Assembly (NCBI GenBank): GCA_964568355.1
Contig: CAZMRK010000753.1
Coordinates: 1-14,043 of the forward strand
Direction of reading: 5' to 3'
Source: JAJPJX01 sp964568355
Lineage (GTDB): Bacteria > Acidobacteriota > Terriglobia > Bryobacterales > Bryobacteraceae
Length of the DNA: 14,043 nucleotides
The position numbers and the translations under genes were made by a program. Under the pieces are notes generated by a model, which saw only the letters and a list, made by a program, of their open reading frames with translations, ran no database searches and was not told the DNA's origin. Shown here one piece after another: positions 1-7,492 of the stretch; the stretch's first letter is position 1, and every line of letters begins with the position of its first letter.

Positions 1-971
1 TAGAGCACCAGTTGAACCGCCTCGCGGCGGTGCGCGCAATAGCGCGAAACCGCCAGGTGGAAGCCGCCCGTGGTCTGGGCCCTCCCCGCGGGGCCGGCGG
101 GCAGCAGCGTCACGGCGAATCGGCCCTGGATCGGTGCATCGGCCAGTCCTCCGGGAGGCACGCCGCCGCTCCAGTGCCGCAAAAAAGCGGCGTTGCCGGC
201 GCGGAACACATTCAGGCTGTCTGCCTCCGTGTAGGACAGGACGCTGGGAGGCGAGATCGTGCCTACCCATCCTGACGCCTTCTTGAGTGCCGTCGCGACG
301 TGTGGATTGTTTACCGTAATAGTACCGTCCGGAGCGATGATGCGCCCTCCCCCGAAAGCTCCCTGCCATTCCAGCGCATTGCAGGTCAATCCTTCATACG
401 CCGCCCCCTGCCAGACATACCCCCAGAAATCCTTCTTACCGGCCGCGCGCTCCCCCTGCTGGATGCGCGAGGCCGCGCGTTCCAGTTCGTCCCAGGTCGC
501 CGGTGGGTGCGCGAATCCGTATTTCTTAAGCAGATCCGTCCGGTAATAGAGAATTCCTACATTCAGGTAAAAGGGCAGGCTCACCAGGCGGCCCTGGACC
601 GTGTCGTTTTCCAGCAGCGCCGGTAAGTGCCGCCGCGCATCCCGGTCGCGAAAGGGGTTGAGATCGATCAGGTCCTTCCCAATCGTGCCTGGCCAGATGA
701 CATCGACCACAAAGACATCCGGGGCACTGGAGCGCTGCCGCAGAAAGCGCTGGATCTGCATAAGCTGCTCCCCGGACGAGCCCCAGGTGGGGAAAAGATC
801 GACTTGAATGCCACTCCGGTGACTGAACGCATCCAGCGCGTCCCGTCGCAGCCGCTGGCCGGCGTCGATCCCCAGCCCGAACAGCGACACCGTGGACTTA
901 CCGGGGGGGCCGGATCCGCAACCCGAACACGCCAAAACGGCGAGTAGCCATAGATGGGAAACTCTTGGCAT
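1..971 (-). CDS. ABC transporter sugar-binding lipoprotein (family 1), C-terminus outside window
   Basis: Extracellular solute-binding protein that would capture a sugar, probably an oligosaccharide, and hand it to an ABC permease. About 323 residues are visible from the ATG at 971; the C-terminus lies beyond base 1. The start gives a short hydrophobic leader (HLWLLAVLACSGC) with lipoprotein-type cysteines at residues 15 and 18, so the mature protein is probably a lipoprotein. Family hallmarks follow: a DVFVVDVIWPG segment typical of trehalose/maltose-type binding proteins (ThuE/LpqY-like), LVSLPFYLNVGILYYRTDLL, PPATWDELERAA, and near the edge a GGFHLAVSRY segment. No clear Shine-Dalgarno precedes the ATG. 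The permease and ATPase genes are not in the window and may lie to the left. The family call is firm; the substrate is inference. Confidence 0.87.
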   Translation of the reverse strand, partial: MPRVSHLWLLAVLACSGCGSGPPGKSTVSLFGLGIDAGQRLRRDALDAFSHRSGIQVDLFPTWGSSGEQLMQIQRFLRQRSSAPDVFVVDVIWPGTIGKDLIDLNPFRDRDARRHLPALLENDTVQGRLVSLPFYLNVGILYYRTDLLKKYGFAHPPATWDELERAASRIQQGERAAGKKDFWGYVWQGAAYEGLTCNALEWQGAFGGGRIIAPDGTITVNNPHVATALKKASGWVGTISPPSVLSYTEADSLNVFRAGNAAFLRHWSGGVPPGGLADAPIQGRFAVTLLPAGPAGRAQTTGGFHLAVSRYCAHRREAVQLVL

Positions 972-1121
972 AGGCGACCAGCGGGTATTTACTGAGCCAA
1001 CGCCGCAGGGACGCCACCACCTGAAAGGCCTGCAAGTGACGGCGCTGGTCACATGGCCCGGTTCGGCAGAATTGCCACACGTCCGCCCCAGGGCTAACCA
1101 TTGGGCCTGACTACACCGTCA

Positions 1122-1130
1122 TCATAGCAC
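1122..1130 (-). promoter_or_regulatory. candidate extended -10 element for the binding-protein gene
   Basis: On the minus strand this reads TGCTATGAT, an extended -10 (TGn) followed by a hexamer one base from TATAAT. It would give a leader of about 145 bases before the ATG at 971. No convincing -35 lies 16-18 bases upstream, as is often tolerated for extended -10 promoters. The call rests on motif match alone. Confidence 0.25.
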
Positions 1131-1191
1131 CGGCGAACCCACCCACCGCCCATAGCGCCTGTGCTGTGAGAGAGCGACGCTGCCGTGCTGC

Positions 1192-1370
1192 TTCCGGATC
1201 CCCGGCATCGTGGTGACGAGCAAGGGCACCGTGCGGCTCTCCACAAAGAAGGCCGGGGCCGCAGCCTCTGCCTCGATGAGACCGGCTCCGGATCATTTCC
1301 CGACCGCAAGGTGGTGCTGGCCCGCTTCAATCTGGAATGGCTCACCGAAGGCAAAGATGCGATGAAGCGG
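1192..1370 (+). pseudogene. decayed sialidase (BNR/GH33-like) remnant: N- and C-terminal ends only
   Basis: Two protein fragments typical of exo-alpha-sialidase-like proteins lie on the plus strand in different frames. Bases 1192-1233 encode FRIPGIVVTSKGTV, resembling the RIP motif and first strand at the N-terminus of this family. From about 1251, in the next frame, GRSLCLDETGSG is followed at 1311-1370 by VVLARFNLEWLTEGKDAMKR, resembling the family's closing strand (ARFNLEWLTDG type). The whole middle of a roughly 380-residue protein, including all Asp boxes, is missing, and there is no start codon context and no nearby in-frame stop. I read it as a gene reduced by a large internal deletion and frameshift. 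It is not a copy of the intact sialidase-like gene at 11422-12549, whose termini differ. The fragments were recognised by eye, not by a search. Confidence 0.55.
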
Positions 1371-1414
1371 TTTCCAAAGCCGGCTGGAATCCATGTATCC
1401 GCGGTTGCTCTTCC

Positions 1415-4400
1415 TCAAAACGCGATCCGAAAACTGAACTCCGCCGATCGGGCGCCCCCGGTCTGGAACAGAGGAGGCATACCGGTATTGGGAGACCCCG
1501 ATCCGAACATCAGGTTCTGCATGGAGGTGGACTGCCCGAACCACGGGCTTGCCAGGAAAGGCACCGGGTCTGCGAACGCCGGGTGGTTGAGCACATTGAA
1601 CACATTCAGTCCGATCTCGCCGGAGATCCTCCGAAAGATTGCAAATTCCCGCCGAAGGCTCATATCCAGTTGCACCAGCCCGTTCCCGGTGATCACGTTG
1701 CGCCCCAGCGTTCCCTGCATTCCGGCGGCCGGCCGGCTAAAAGCTGCCGGATTGAGCCGGCGATGCCCCGCCACTGCCGGATCGGCGATCCAGACCGGCA
1801 CTCCCGGCACGCGATTGGGACGTCCGACATTGTCGAACCCCTGGCCCAGCGGCTGATCGTTGACCAACACGTCAATCGGAAAGCCCGTGCGCGCGCGCAG
1901 CGTTCCGCTCAACGTCCAGCCCCCCAGCCATGGCGACAGGCGCGAGGACGGTCCCAGTTGCGGCATCCGGTACGACCACGCCACTGTCAGCACATGTCGC
2001 ACATCAAAGCTGGACGACCCTCGCGCCTCGCTCAGCCGGTACCCGGGATGAACAAGGAACACTGACGAATCCTGCGAGCCGTCATCGATCGAGTGCGCCC
2101 ATGTGTACGACACGGATCCGTAAAAATTGCGCAAAAGCGAGCCGCTGTAGCGCATCTGCAAAGCCTGATAATTGGAGGAGTTCGCGGTCAGCGTAACCAT
2201 TCGCTGAACCACGCCTGTGGCTGGATCGACATACGCCTGGTGCCCCAGCAGATTTCTCCCCATGGCGCCCAGATAGGCGATCGAGCCGGCTCCGCGCGAT
2301 CCCAGATTCCGCTCCACGGACACCCTCCATTGGTAGGATGTGGGTAATTTCAGCGACGGATAAGCGCCGGTGAGAAAGCGCTGGACGTCTGGCGCGCCGG
2401 AGCCGTGGCTCTGTCCCATACCGTCCGATGGTCCCGTGGAAGTGTCGACCCCCGACCCACCTGCTGCCAGCAGCCAGCTATTGAAGGGGGCTCCGTTGAT
2501 CGGATTCACCGCCGCTCCCAGCGCCGCGTCGTAGAACGTCCCGGCCCCCGCGCGCAGCACCAGCCCTCCCACCGGGAAGCGATACGCCAGCCCGAGCCGT
2601 GGCGCCACTTGTCCGTAACGCATCGGCCACGGCCCGGCGCCATTGATGCCGCCGGTGTAGGTGTTCTGCCAATCGGATCCTGTCCACAAACCCGATACCG
2701 TGGGAATCGGCAACTCGGTAGCTGTCGGAGGAGTGATCGACCAGCCCAATCCATACAGCAGGCTTAGCCGTTCGCTCACACGAAACGTGTCCTGCGCGAA
2801 GACGGATACCTGGTGAATCCGGCCGCCGTTCTGCGCCGGGCTGGACGATATTACCGCCAGCGGTCTTCCCTCAATGAGGTCCTCCAGGCTCGATGCGGCG
2901 CCCAGCACGGCGTATGTGGGCGAGCCTCGCGAAGGCGTCAGTCGCACGTAATCGCCGCCCGCGCGAAACTGGTGGCGCCCCACGGTCCTGGCGAACGTCT
3001 CTCGCAACTCCAGTTGGTTCTGCTGCGCCGTTCCCCCGCCCCAGGAAAGGAATTGTCCCAGTCCTGGAACCGAAAGCCCAATCACGCTCCCAATGCCGTT
3101 CAATGGAGGCAATCCGGATGCCGGCGGGACATCGACCGGTTGATATTCCAGGAAACCGTCCGGCCCTACGGTGAACCCCGGCAGCAGCCCTGCCATCGCA
3201 AATGCTGGGTAACCATTGCCTTGCCCCCCTCCATAAGAGGAGGACAGCAGATCGGAGCGCGAATAGTGGAAGCGCAGATCGTGGATACCGCCCATCCCTC
3301 CCAAAGTCAAACCGGCTGTTCCGCTGGCCCAGTTGTAGCGGGTCATGTATGACCTCGATGGTGATTCCGCGACACGGAAAAACAGATTTCCCCTGCCCCC
3401 CAGCGATTGATCGACCCGCAGGCCGGTGCTCAACAGGAGTCCGTCATCAGAGCGTAGGAGCAGGCCGGCGGCCTGGCCGCCGCCCAGGTCGGGTCCTAAA
3501 GGCGGTGGGCAACTGCCCAGAAGTACCTGCAGTTTCCCCGAGGCCCTCTGGCGCGCCTCGTATGAAGGCACCGAGGTCACTTGGATACCCGTATCGCTCA
3601 GCGTCGAATGCTCGGCCGAAAAAAAGAAAAACGTCCGGTTCGCCAGGACCGGTCCACCCAGTGCCAGCCCCAGGCGCTGATAAAAAGGCCGCGGTAAATC
3701 CAAACCCTGGCTGTTGGAGAACCAATCCCGTGCGTTCCACCCGTTGTCCCGTATTCGCCCGAAGAACTCGCCGTGAAATTCGTTGGATCCGGAGCGCGTG
3801 CTGACCAGCGCGGCGGCGCCCGGACGGTCCGTAAACTCCGGTGAGAAATCCGAGGTGCGCAATTCGATCGATTGCGCCGTTCCGTTGGAAACCAGGTTTT
3901 CCGTGCTGCCGATGGCGGTCATCGCCGGAAGCGACGCCCCCGGAAACGCTCCCGGCAGGATGCTGCTACCCACGCCCGTATTGGCGCTCACTCCGTCAAC
4001 CCGGAACGTATGGGAGTTCGGCCGCTGGCCGTTGGACGTGAATTGGCCCGCGTCTCCCGTGCTGGCCGGTGTCGTCACTACTCCCGGCATCAGATCGAAC
4101 AGTACGCGGTAGTCTCCCCCGTTGGCGGGCAGTGTCGCTCCCGCGGTATCGCGCGTCATCAGAAGGCTCGATGCGGCGGAAGGATCCATCGAATCCGTGC
4201 CGCTCGTCACGGTGATGACTTCGTGCACGCTGAGCAGTTCCATCGCGAAATCGATACGCAGTCCCTCTCGGGAATCGAGCACCGCGCCCACCCTCGATAC
4301 GGTTCGAAAGCCCGGCAGCCGGACGGTCACCTTGTAGCGGCCCGGAGGCAGCGGTGCGACCTCGTAGTGTCCGTTCTGGTCGGTCTGCGTCTTCCATCGT

Positions 4401-4561
4401 GCTCCGGTAGATTCGCTTTGTACCCACACTTCCGCGCTGGCCAAAGCGCTGCCTTGTGCGTCGTCTACCTCCCCCAACAAACCGGCGGGATCGTCTGCCG
4501 CTGCCGCGCACACCATCACGGCAGCGCTCGCGAGCATGATCCAGCGCACCGGCGGAGTCAC
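1415..4561 (-). CDS. Oar-like TonB-dependent receptor with N-terminal carboxypeptidase-regulatory domain
   Basis: Large outer-membrane protein of about 1048 residues, of the type abundant in Acidobacteriota. I place the start at the GTG at 4561: it overlaps the upstream stop as GTGA and is preceded by AGGAAGAGGGGAG. The frame stays open upstream, but that part is antisigma sequence in another frame. An ATG eight codons on (4537) is the alternative. A signal peptide (RWIMLASAAVMVCAAAA) leads into a beta-sandwich carboxypeptidase-regulatory domain at about residues 26-110 (NGHYEVAPLPPGRYKVTVRLPGF). Next is a plug-like region from about 115 (FRVDGVSANTG; STRSGSNEFHGEFFGRIRDN), then a long barrel. 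The protein ends in the aromatic FSFRIAF, a typical outer-membrane insertion signal. No TonB box can be assigned with confidence. It is the last gene of the sigma/anti-sigma/receptor unit, so its expression is probably tied to that sigma factor. The ligand is unknown. Confidence 0.88.
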   Translation of the reverse strand: MTPPVRWIMLASAAVMVCAAAADDPAGLLGEVDDAQGSALASAEVWVQSESTGARWKTQTDQNGHYEVAPLPPGRYKVTVRLPGFRTVSRVGAVLDSREGLRIDFAMELLSVHEVITVTSGTDSMDPSAASSLLMTRDTAGATLPANGGDYRVLFDLMPGVVTTPASTGDAGQFTSNGQRPNSHTFRVDGVSANTGVGSSILPGAFPGASLPAMTAIGSTENLVSNGTAQSIELRTSDFSPEFTDRPGAAALVSTRSGSNEFHGEFFGRIRDNGWNARDWFSNSQGLDLPRPFYQRLGLALGGPVLANRTFFFFSAEHSTLSDTGIQVTSVPSYEARQRASGKLQVLLGSCPPPLGPDLGGGQAAGLLLRSDDGLLLSTGLRVDQSLGGRGNLFFRVAESPSRSYMTRYNWASGTAGLTLGGMGGIHDLRFHYSRSDLLSSSYGGGQGNGYPAFAMAGLLPGFTVGPDGFLEYQPVDVPPASGLPPLNGIGSVIGLSVPGLGQFLSWGGGTAQQNQLELRETFARTVGRHQFRAGGDYVRLTPSRGSPTYAVLGAASSLEDLIEGRPLAVISSSPAQNGGRIHQVSVFAQDTFRVSERLSLLYGLGWSITPPTATELPIPTVSGLWTGSDWQNTYTGGINGAGPWPMRYGQVAPRLGLAYRFPVGGLVLRAGAGTFYDAALGAAVNPINGAPFNSWLLAAGGSGVDTSTGPSDGMGQSHGSGAPDVQRFLTGAYPSLKLPTSYQWRVSVERNLGSRGAGSIAYLGAMGRNLLGHQAYVDPATGVVQRMVTLTANSSNYQALQMRYSGSLLRNFYGSVSYTWAHSIDDGSQDSSVFLVHPGYRLSEARGSSSFDVRHVLTVAWSYRMPQLGPSSRLSPWLGGWTLSGTLRARTGFPIDVLVNDQPLGQGFDNVGRPNRVPGVPVWIADPAVAGHRRLNPAAFSRPAAGMQGTLGRNVITGNGLVQLDMSLRREFAIFRRISGEIGLNVFNVLNHPAFADPVPFLASPWFGQSTSMQNLMFGSGSPNTGMPPLFQTGGARSAEFSFRIAF

Positions 4562-6144
4562 CTCCCCTCTTCCTGCTCCGGTGGAATCATCTGATCGAGA
4601 CGCTCCATTTGATCGCTCAACTCGCGCAGCATGGCCTCGCCGGACGATTGCGAATAGCTGCCAGCCAGCAGGCGGTTGAGCAATTCGTCGAGCTTCTGTG
4701 TCGCGATCACCAGTTCGCGTGCTCGTGCCTGCCATGCTGTCCCCGCGACCGGCTCCGGAGCGTGCGCTGCCGGCAGCAGCGATTGGAGCTCCGTGCGGAT
4801 GTGCTCCGTCAGGCGCCGAAGTTCGTCCATGTGGCCGCGCTGCAATCGATGCAACAGCTCACGATCCTCGCCTGCCAGGCTCGATTCGACCGGCGGGGGA
4901 AACTTGCTCGCCAGCAGCCCCACCGCATGCGCCCGCGAAACCGCCGTGCCGCTCGCCTCCAAAACACGATCCGTTGTTTGCTGCAGCGCGATCGCTCCGC
5001 CCAGCCGGCTCTCCAACTGCTGCCGCAGGAGTTCCGGCATGCCGGAGGAGTAGCGCTCCGGCGCGCCCGCGGGAGCCGTTGGACTCTGCTCTGTCGGAGG
5101 AGCGGCGTCCAGATCCACCTTGACGCGAGGCAGTTTCTGCAGCACCGCAGCGACCTCCCTCTTCCGGTCCGCGCGCAAGCCCGTCGCTCGAACCACGATC
5201 TGGTGCTGCGCATCCTGGGACACGTCAATCGGCTCTCCCACATCGGCGCCGATCCGGTTCAGCGCGGCCAGCACATGCAGCGTATCGGCCGGGCTCGCCG
5301 GCGTCTCTTCCGGTGGCCCCTTGCGTGCTGGGACACCTTGCAGGGTATCTGCCGGAGCGGCCGGCGCGGTAGTCTCGCCCATTTCCAGCGGATCCTCGCC
5401 TGTGAAATGAAACGTGCCATTGGTGGGCCGCAGGTCCCGCCCGCGCAGCGTCAGCGATGCGCTTCGCAGCACTCCAGCAGCGGCATCGGTTTGCACGCGA
5501 TACGCCCGCTCCGGACCGCCGGTGTGAATCACGTTCACAGTGTCCCGTTTGTTCCGCAGTCCGCTTCTCCACGCCTGAAACGAGCGCGCGCTCAACGGAT
5601 CCTGCCAACTGTAATGCGCTTCGGTAAACAACATCTCCAGATGCATCCAATCGGAATCGCGTTCCTCCGAATGTTCCGCCGTCAGTACCGCCGGCCGCAG
5701 AACGGTCCGGCCGTGCAGCCGTACCGCAATCGTCCGATTCGCCGGCATCTCCGCATCGGCCGAGCGCGTCAGCAGTGCGTTCGCCGCCGCCGAAGCTCGT
5801 GGTTCCCGCTGGCGTACTATCAGCACCACAGTTGCCACCAGACAGACTGCTGCGGCCGCCGCTGCCACCTGCCACCAGAGCCAGGCCCGCCGCGGATGGC
5901 TGGCCTCATATTCGCTCTTCAGTGAATCCAGGCTGCGCCATGGCTTGGGCGCAGGCGGTAGAGCGGGGCCGCGGATCGAATCCCGATATTCCACGTAAGC
6001 GGCCCCCGCGGCCCGTAGATCGCGCAGTCGCACCCCGCAAGCCTCGCACTCCTTCAGGTGGCCCGCTTCGCTGGTCGGTAGTTCCCCATCCTGGAACCGG
6101 GCCAGTTGCTCATCGGAAAGATGAGCGGATCGGCGGTCACGCAT
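4558..6144 (-). CDS. membrane-anchored zinc-finger anti-sigma factor with long extracytoplasmic domain
   Basis: A 528-residue protein that probably holds the upstream-encoded sigma factor inactive. The N-terminal cytoplasmic part contains an HxxxCxxC zinc-binding motif (H29, C33, C36) in the setting LSDEQLARFQDGELP, typical of the anti-sigma zinc-finger family. One membrane segment lies at about 88-110 (WQVAAAAAAVCLVATVVLIV). The remaining 420 or so residues would be outside the cytoplasm. They include a Pro/Ala-rich linker, a small alpha/beta-looking segment near 290-345 (QHQIVVRATGLRADRKREVA), and a helical, charged C-terminus (LRELSDQMERLDQMIPPEQ). I recognise no named domain there. Most such anti-sigmas are much shorter, so the long tail may be a sensor or a receptor contact. 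The start at 6144 has a strong Shine-Dalgarno and overlaps the sigma stop by 8 bases; the stop overlaps the receptor GTG by 4 bases. Confidence 0.82.
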   Translation of the reverse strand: MRDRRSAHLSDEQLARFQDGELPTSEAGHLKECEACGVRLRDLRAAGAAYVEYRDSIRGPALPPAPKPWRSLDSLKSEYEASHPRRAWLWWQVAAAAAAVCLVATVVLIVRQREPRASAAANALLTRSADAEMPANRTIAVRLHGRTVLRPAVLTAEHSEERDSDWMHLEMLFTEAHYSWQDPLSARSFQAWRSGLRNKRDTVNVIHTGGPERAYRVQTDAAAGVLRSASLTLRGRDLRPTNGTFHFTGEDPLEMGETTAPAAPADTLQGVPARKGPPEETPASPADTLHVLAALNRIGADVGEPIDVSQDAQHQIVVRATGLRADRKREVAAVLQKLPRVKVDLDAAPPTEQSPTAPAGAPERYSSGMPELLRQQLESRLGGAIALQQTTDRVLEASGTAVSRAHAVGLLASKFPPPVESSLAGEDRELLHRLQRGHMDELRRLTEHIRTELQSLLPAAHAPEPVAGTAWQARARELVIATQKLDELLNRLLAGSYSQSSGEAMLRELSDQMERLDQMIPPEQEEGR

Positions 6145-6625
6145 TCAGAACCTCCTTTAAGCGCACGGCCGCCCGGCGCAAGAACTCACCCACTGCCGAT
6201 GTGCTGATCCCCATTACGGAAGCGATCTCGCGATAGCGCAACCCCTGCACGCGAAGATGCAGGCAGTTTCTTTGCTGCGGGGACAGTTCGTGCACCGCCC
6301 GATGGAGCGCAGCCCTCCGCCGGTTCTCGATCAGCGCATGCTCCGGGTCGGGCCGCATGTCCACTGATCCCGCCTCCGGGTCCAGTTCGTCGAATTGGGG
6401 CTCGCGCGTGTGCGTGCGCACCGCCAGGTTGTGCGCTACCCGGTATAGCCAGGCGCGCGGATTCTCGATCTCTTTCCCTTCCAGCATCTTCCGGTACAGC
6501 GTCAGAAAAACATCTTGCGCCAGTTCCTGAGCGCGCGCGGCCGGAAATCCGAAATAGAGTAAATAAGAGTAAATGTTCGCGCGCTCCGCCTCATAAATCC
6601 GCTCCACGCGCTCCTGGACCGTCAT
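6137..6625 (-). CDS. ECF-type RNA polymerase sigma factor
   Basis: A 162-residue sigma-70 family protein of the ECF group. Region 2 spans about residues 12-75: YSYLLYFGF, AQELAQDVFLTLYRKM with the usual acidic/aromatic core, and PRAWLYRVAHNLA. Region 4 spans about 105-157 (LHRAVHELSPQQRNCLHLRV, then the helix-turn-helix YREIASVMGISTSAVGEFLR). Region 3 is absent, as in all ECF factors. I prefer the ATG at 6625 because the coding signal begins there (MTVQERVERIYEAERANIYS). A TTG at 6676 would add 17 residues that look like leader sequence (NRHAKRSRSG). It heads the unit with the anti-sigma and receptor genes and is divergent from the outer-membrane protein gene at 6768. It may drive its own operon, but I cannot identify a matching promoter by eye. 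Confidence 0.9.
   Translation of the reverse strand: MTVQERVERIYEAERANIYSYLLYFGFPAARAQELAQDVFLTLYRKMLEGKEIENPRAWLYRVAHNLAVRTHTREPQFDELDPEAGSVDMRPDPEHALIENRRRAALHRAVHELSPQQRNCLHLRVQGLRYREIASVMGISTSAVGEFLRRAAVRLKEVLNA
6151..6157 (-). promoter_or_regulatory. strong Shine-Dalgarno for the anti-sigma gene, inside the sigma coding end
   Basis: The minus strand reads AAGGAGG, six bases before the anti-sigma ATG at 6144. It also encodes Lys-Glu near the sigma C-terminus. A strong internal site, together with the 8-base gene overlap, supports translational coupling and fixes the anti-sigma start. Confidence 0.75.
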
Positions 6626-6724
6626 GCCGCTACGGCTCCGCTTGGCGTGTCGATTCCATGCACACTGTCCCACCAAGGAGAGCCACCCTCAGGCCCTTTT
6701 CACTACACCCGGCACAAATATTTC

Positions 6725-6738
6725 TTGCCTGTAGGCAA
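6725..6738. promoter_or_regulatory. perfect inverted repeat in the divergent promoter region
   Basis: TTGCCT-GT-AGGCAA is a perfect dyad with 6-base arms and a 2-base spacer. It lies 30 bases before the ATG at 6768 and about 100 bases before the sigma start at 6625. Its position between two divergent genes suits an operator for one or both. The arms are short, so a weak leader hairpin is also possible. No regulator gene is visible nearby. Confidence 0.4.
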
Positions 6739-6767
6739 ACGCATCTGGCTCCGGCTCTCAAGGACGT

Positions 6768-7400
6768 ATGCGACCTTTCATCCTGTTCTTCTTTGCAGCG
6801 CTTTTGGCACCTGCCCAAATCGTATCCGTGGGCGTAAAGGCAGGCATCCCGACGGAGCACAGGACCTCTAGGTACAACTTCCCCGACATGCGCGATACCG
6901 GGCGCTGGACCATCGGCCCTACCGTCGAGTTGCGCCTGGTCTATGGCTTTTCCGTCGAGGTCGACGCGCTCTACCGCGGATATCGCGAGCAGAGCACCTT
7001 CTTGTCTTCGGAGATCATCGCCGATGACGTCGCCATCCCGCCGTTCTCCGTCTTGTCTCGTACGGACACCAAGGTTTGGGACTTTCCGGTCCTCTTGAAA
7101 TACCGCTTCGGCTCGCGTTCCTTCCGGCCTTTCGTGGACGCCGGATACACGTGGAACCATGCCACGTCTGATGTCACGACATTCACGGTCTGCCAGGGTA
7201 GCTCGAGTCTTTGTTCCACGAGCAATTACTACAACGCGTACCGCCGCACAAGCTTCACCGATTCCTCCAGCGGTCCTGCCGGCGGTGTAGGAGTCGAGTT
7301 CAAACTCGGCAAGTTCAAGCTCGCTCCCGAAGTGCGCTACATGCACTACAGCAACCCCACTTCGAACCTGGTGACCATAATGCTGGGCTTCACCTACTAA
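6768..7400 (+). CDS. small outer-membrane beta-barrel protein
   Basis: A 210-residue exported protein. The N-terminus is a signal peptide (MRPFILFFFAALLAPAQ), probably cleaved after the AQ. The rest alternates amphipathic strands with turns, as in the eight-stranded OmpA/PorT-like barrels: IGPTVELRLVYGFSVEVDAL, WDFPVLLKYRFG, FRPFVDAGYTWNH, GGVGVEFKLGKFKLAPEVRY. It closes with VTIMLGFTY, an aromatic C-terminus suited to outer-membrane insertion. AAGGA stands three bases from the ATG, close but acceptable. It is divergent from the sigma gene, whose operon also ends in an outer-membrane protein, so common control is plausible. Function beyond an outer-membrane barrel is unknown; related proteins are annotated as porin-family or outer-membrane beta-barrel proteins. 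Confidence 0.8.
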   Translation: MRPFILFFFAALLAPAQIVSVGVKAGIPTEHRTSRYNFPDMRDTGRWTIGPTVELRLVYGFSVEVDALYRGYREQSTFLSSEIIADDVAIPPFSVLSRTDTKVWDFPVLLKYRFGSRSFRPFVDAGYTWNHATSDVTTFTVCQGSSSLCSTSNYYNAYRRTSFTDSSSGPAGGVGVEFKLGKFKLAPEVRYMHYSNPTSNLVTIMLGFTY

Positions 7401-7407
7401 ACGTAGC

Positions 7408-7446
7408 GCACGCTTCAGCGTGCCGCGTCGACGCTCACGTCGACGC
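7408..7446. repeat. two adjacent perfect hairpins after the barrel gene
   Basis: First hairpin: GCACGC-TTCA-GCGTGC at 7408-7423. Second: GCGTCGACG-CTCA-CGTCGACGC at 7425-7446, with 9-base arms and a 4-base loop. They start 8 bases after the barrel stop and could act as a transcription end or mRNA-stabilising structure. There is no T-run after either, so a standard Rho-independent terminator is not supported. They may belong to one repeat module with the 28-base element just downstream. Confidence 0.7.
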
Positions 7447-7464
7447 TCTGCAATCACAGGCCCT

Positions 7465-7492
7465 TTACCGAGCCGCGACCGTAAGGGAGCGG
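7465..7492 (+). repeat. 28-base dispersed repeat, copy 1
   Basis: This begins TTACCGAGCCGCGACCGT and ends GGGAGCGG. It matches 13910-13937 on the same strand at 27 of 28 positions; the only difference is A for G at position 19. It ends 13 bases before the glycosyltransferase start, so it lies in that gene's leader. In this copy the flanking GACCG/CGGAC arms pair with one mismatch. Confidence 0.8.

Larger units (their letters stand above)
972..1414. other. 443-base stretch without an intact gene
   Basis: This lies between the binding-protein start (971, minus) and the receptor stop (1415, minus). The half nearest 971 is upstream sequence of the binding-protein gene. It holds a candidate extended -10 and a small inverted repeat, GTGAC-7-GTCAC, at 1036-1052. 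The half from about 1192 carries the sialidase remnant described separately. Bases 1371-1414 show nothing recognisable. Open frames crossing this stretch continue antisense through the receptor gene and do not look like genes. Confidence 0.6.

Noticed and set aside
898..1101. Minus-strand peptide with LRRWLSKYPLVAYAKSF, faintly like an IS91-type transposase segment
   Set aside because: The similarity is a short run seen by eye, half of the frame overlaps the binding-protein gene in another frame, and no flanking transposase sequence is present.
1337..2065. 242-codon plus-strand frame starting in the sialidase remnant
   Set aside because: Most of it is antisense to the receptor barrel and its composition is shadow-like; only the part before 1370, in a different frame, resembles a protein family.
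4609..5925. 438-codon open frame antisense to the anti-sigma gene
   Set aside because: Arg/Gln/His-rich composition without domain, start site or signal; it is the GC-driven shadow of a well-supported gene.
6697..6721. Possible -35 TTTTCA and -10 AAATAT for the barrel gene
   Set aside because: The spacer is only about 12-13 bases, too short for a sigma-70 promoter.
7408..7492. CRISPR-like array or Rho-independent terminator
   Set aside because: There are no regularly spaced identical repeats with unique spacers, and no T-run follows the hairpins.
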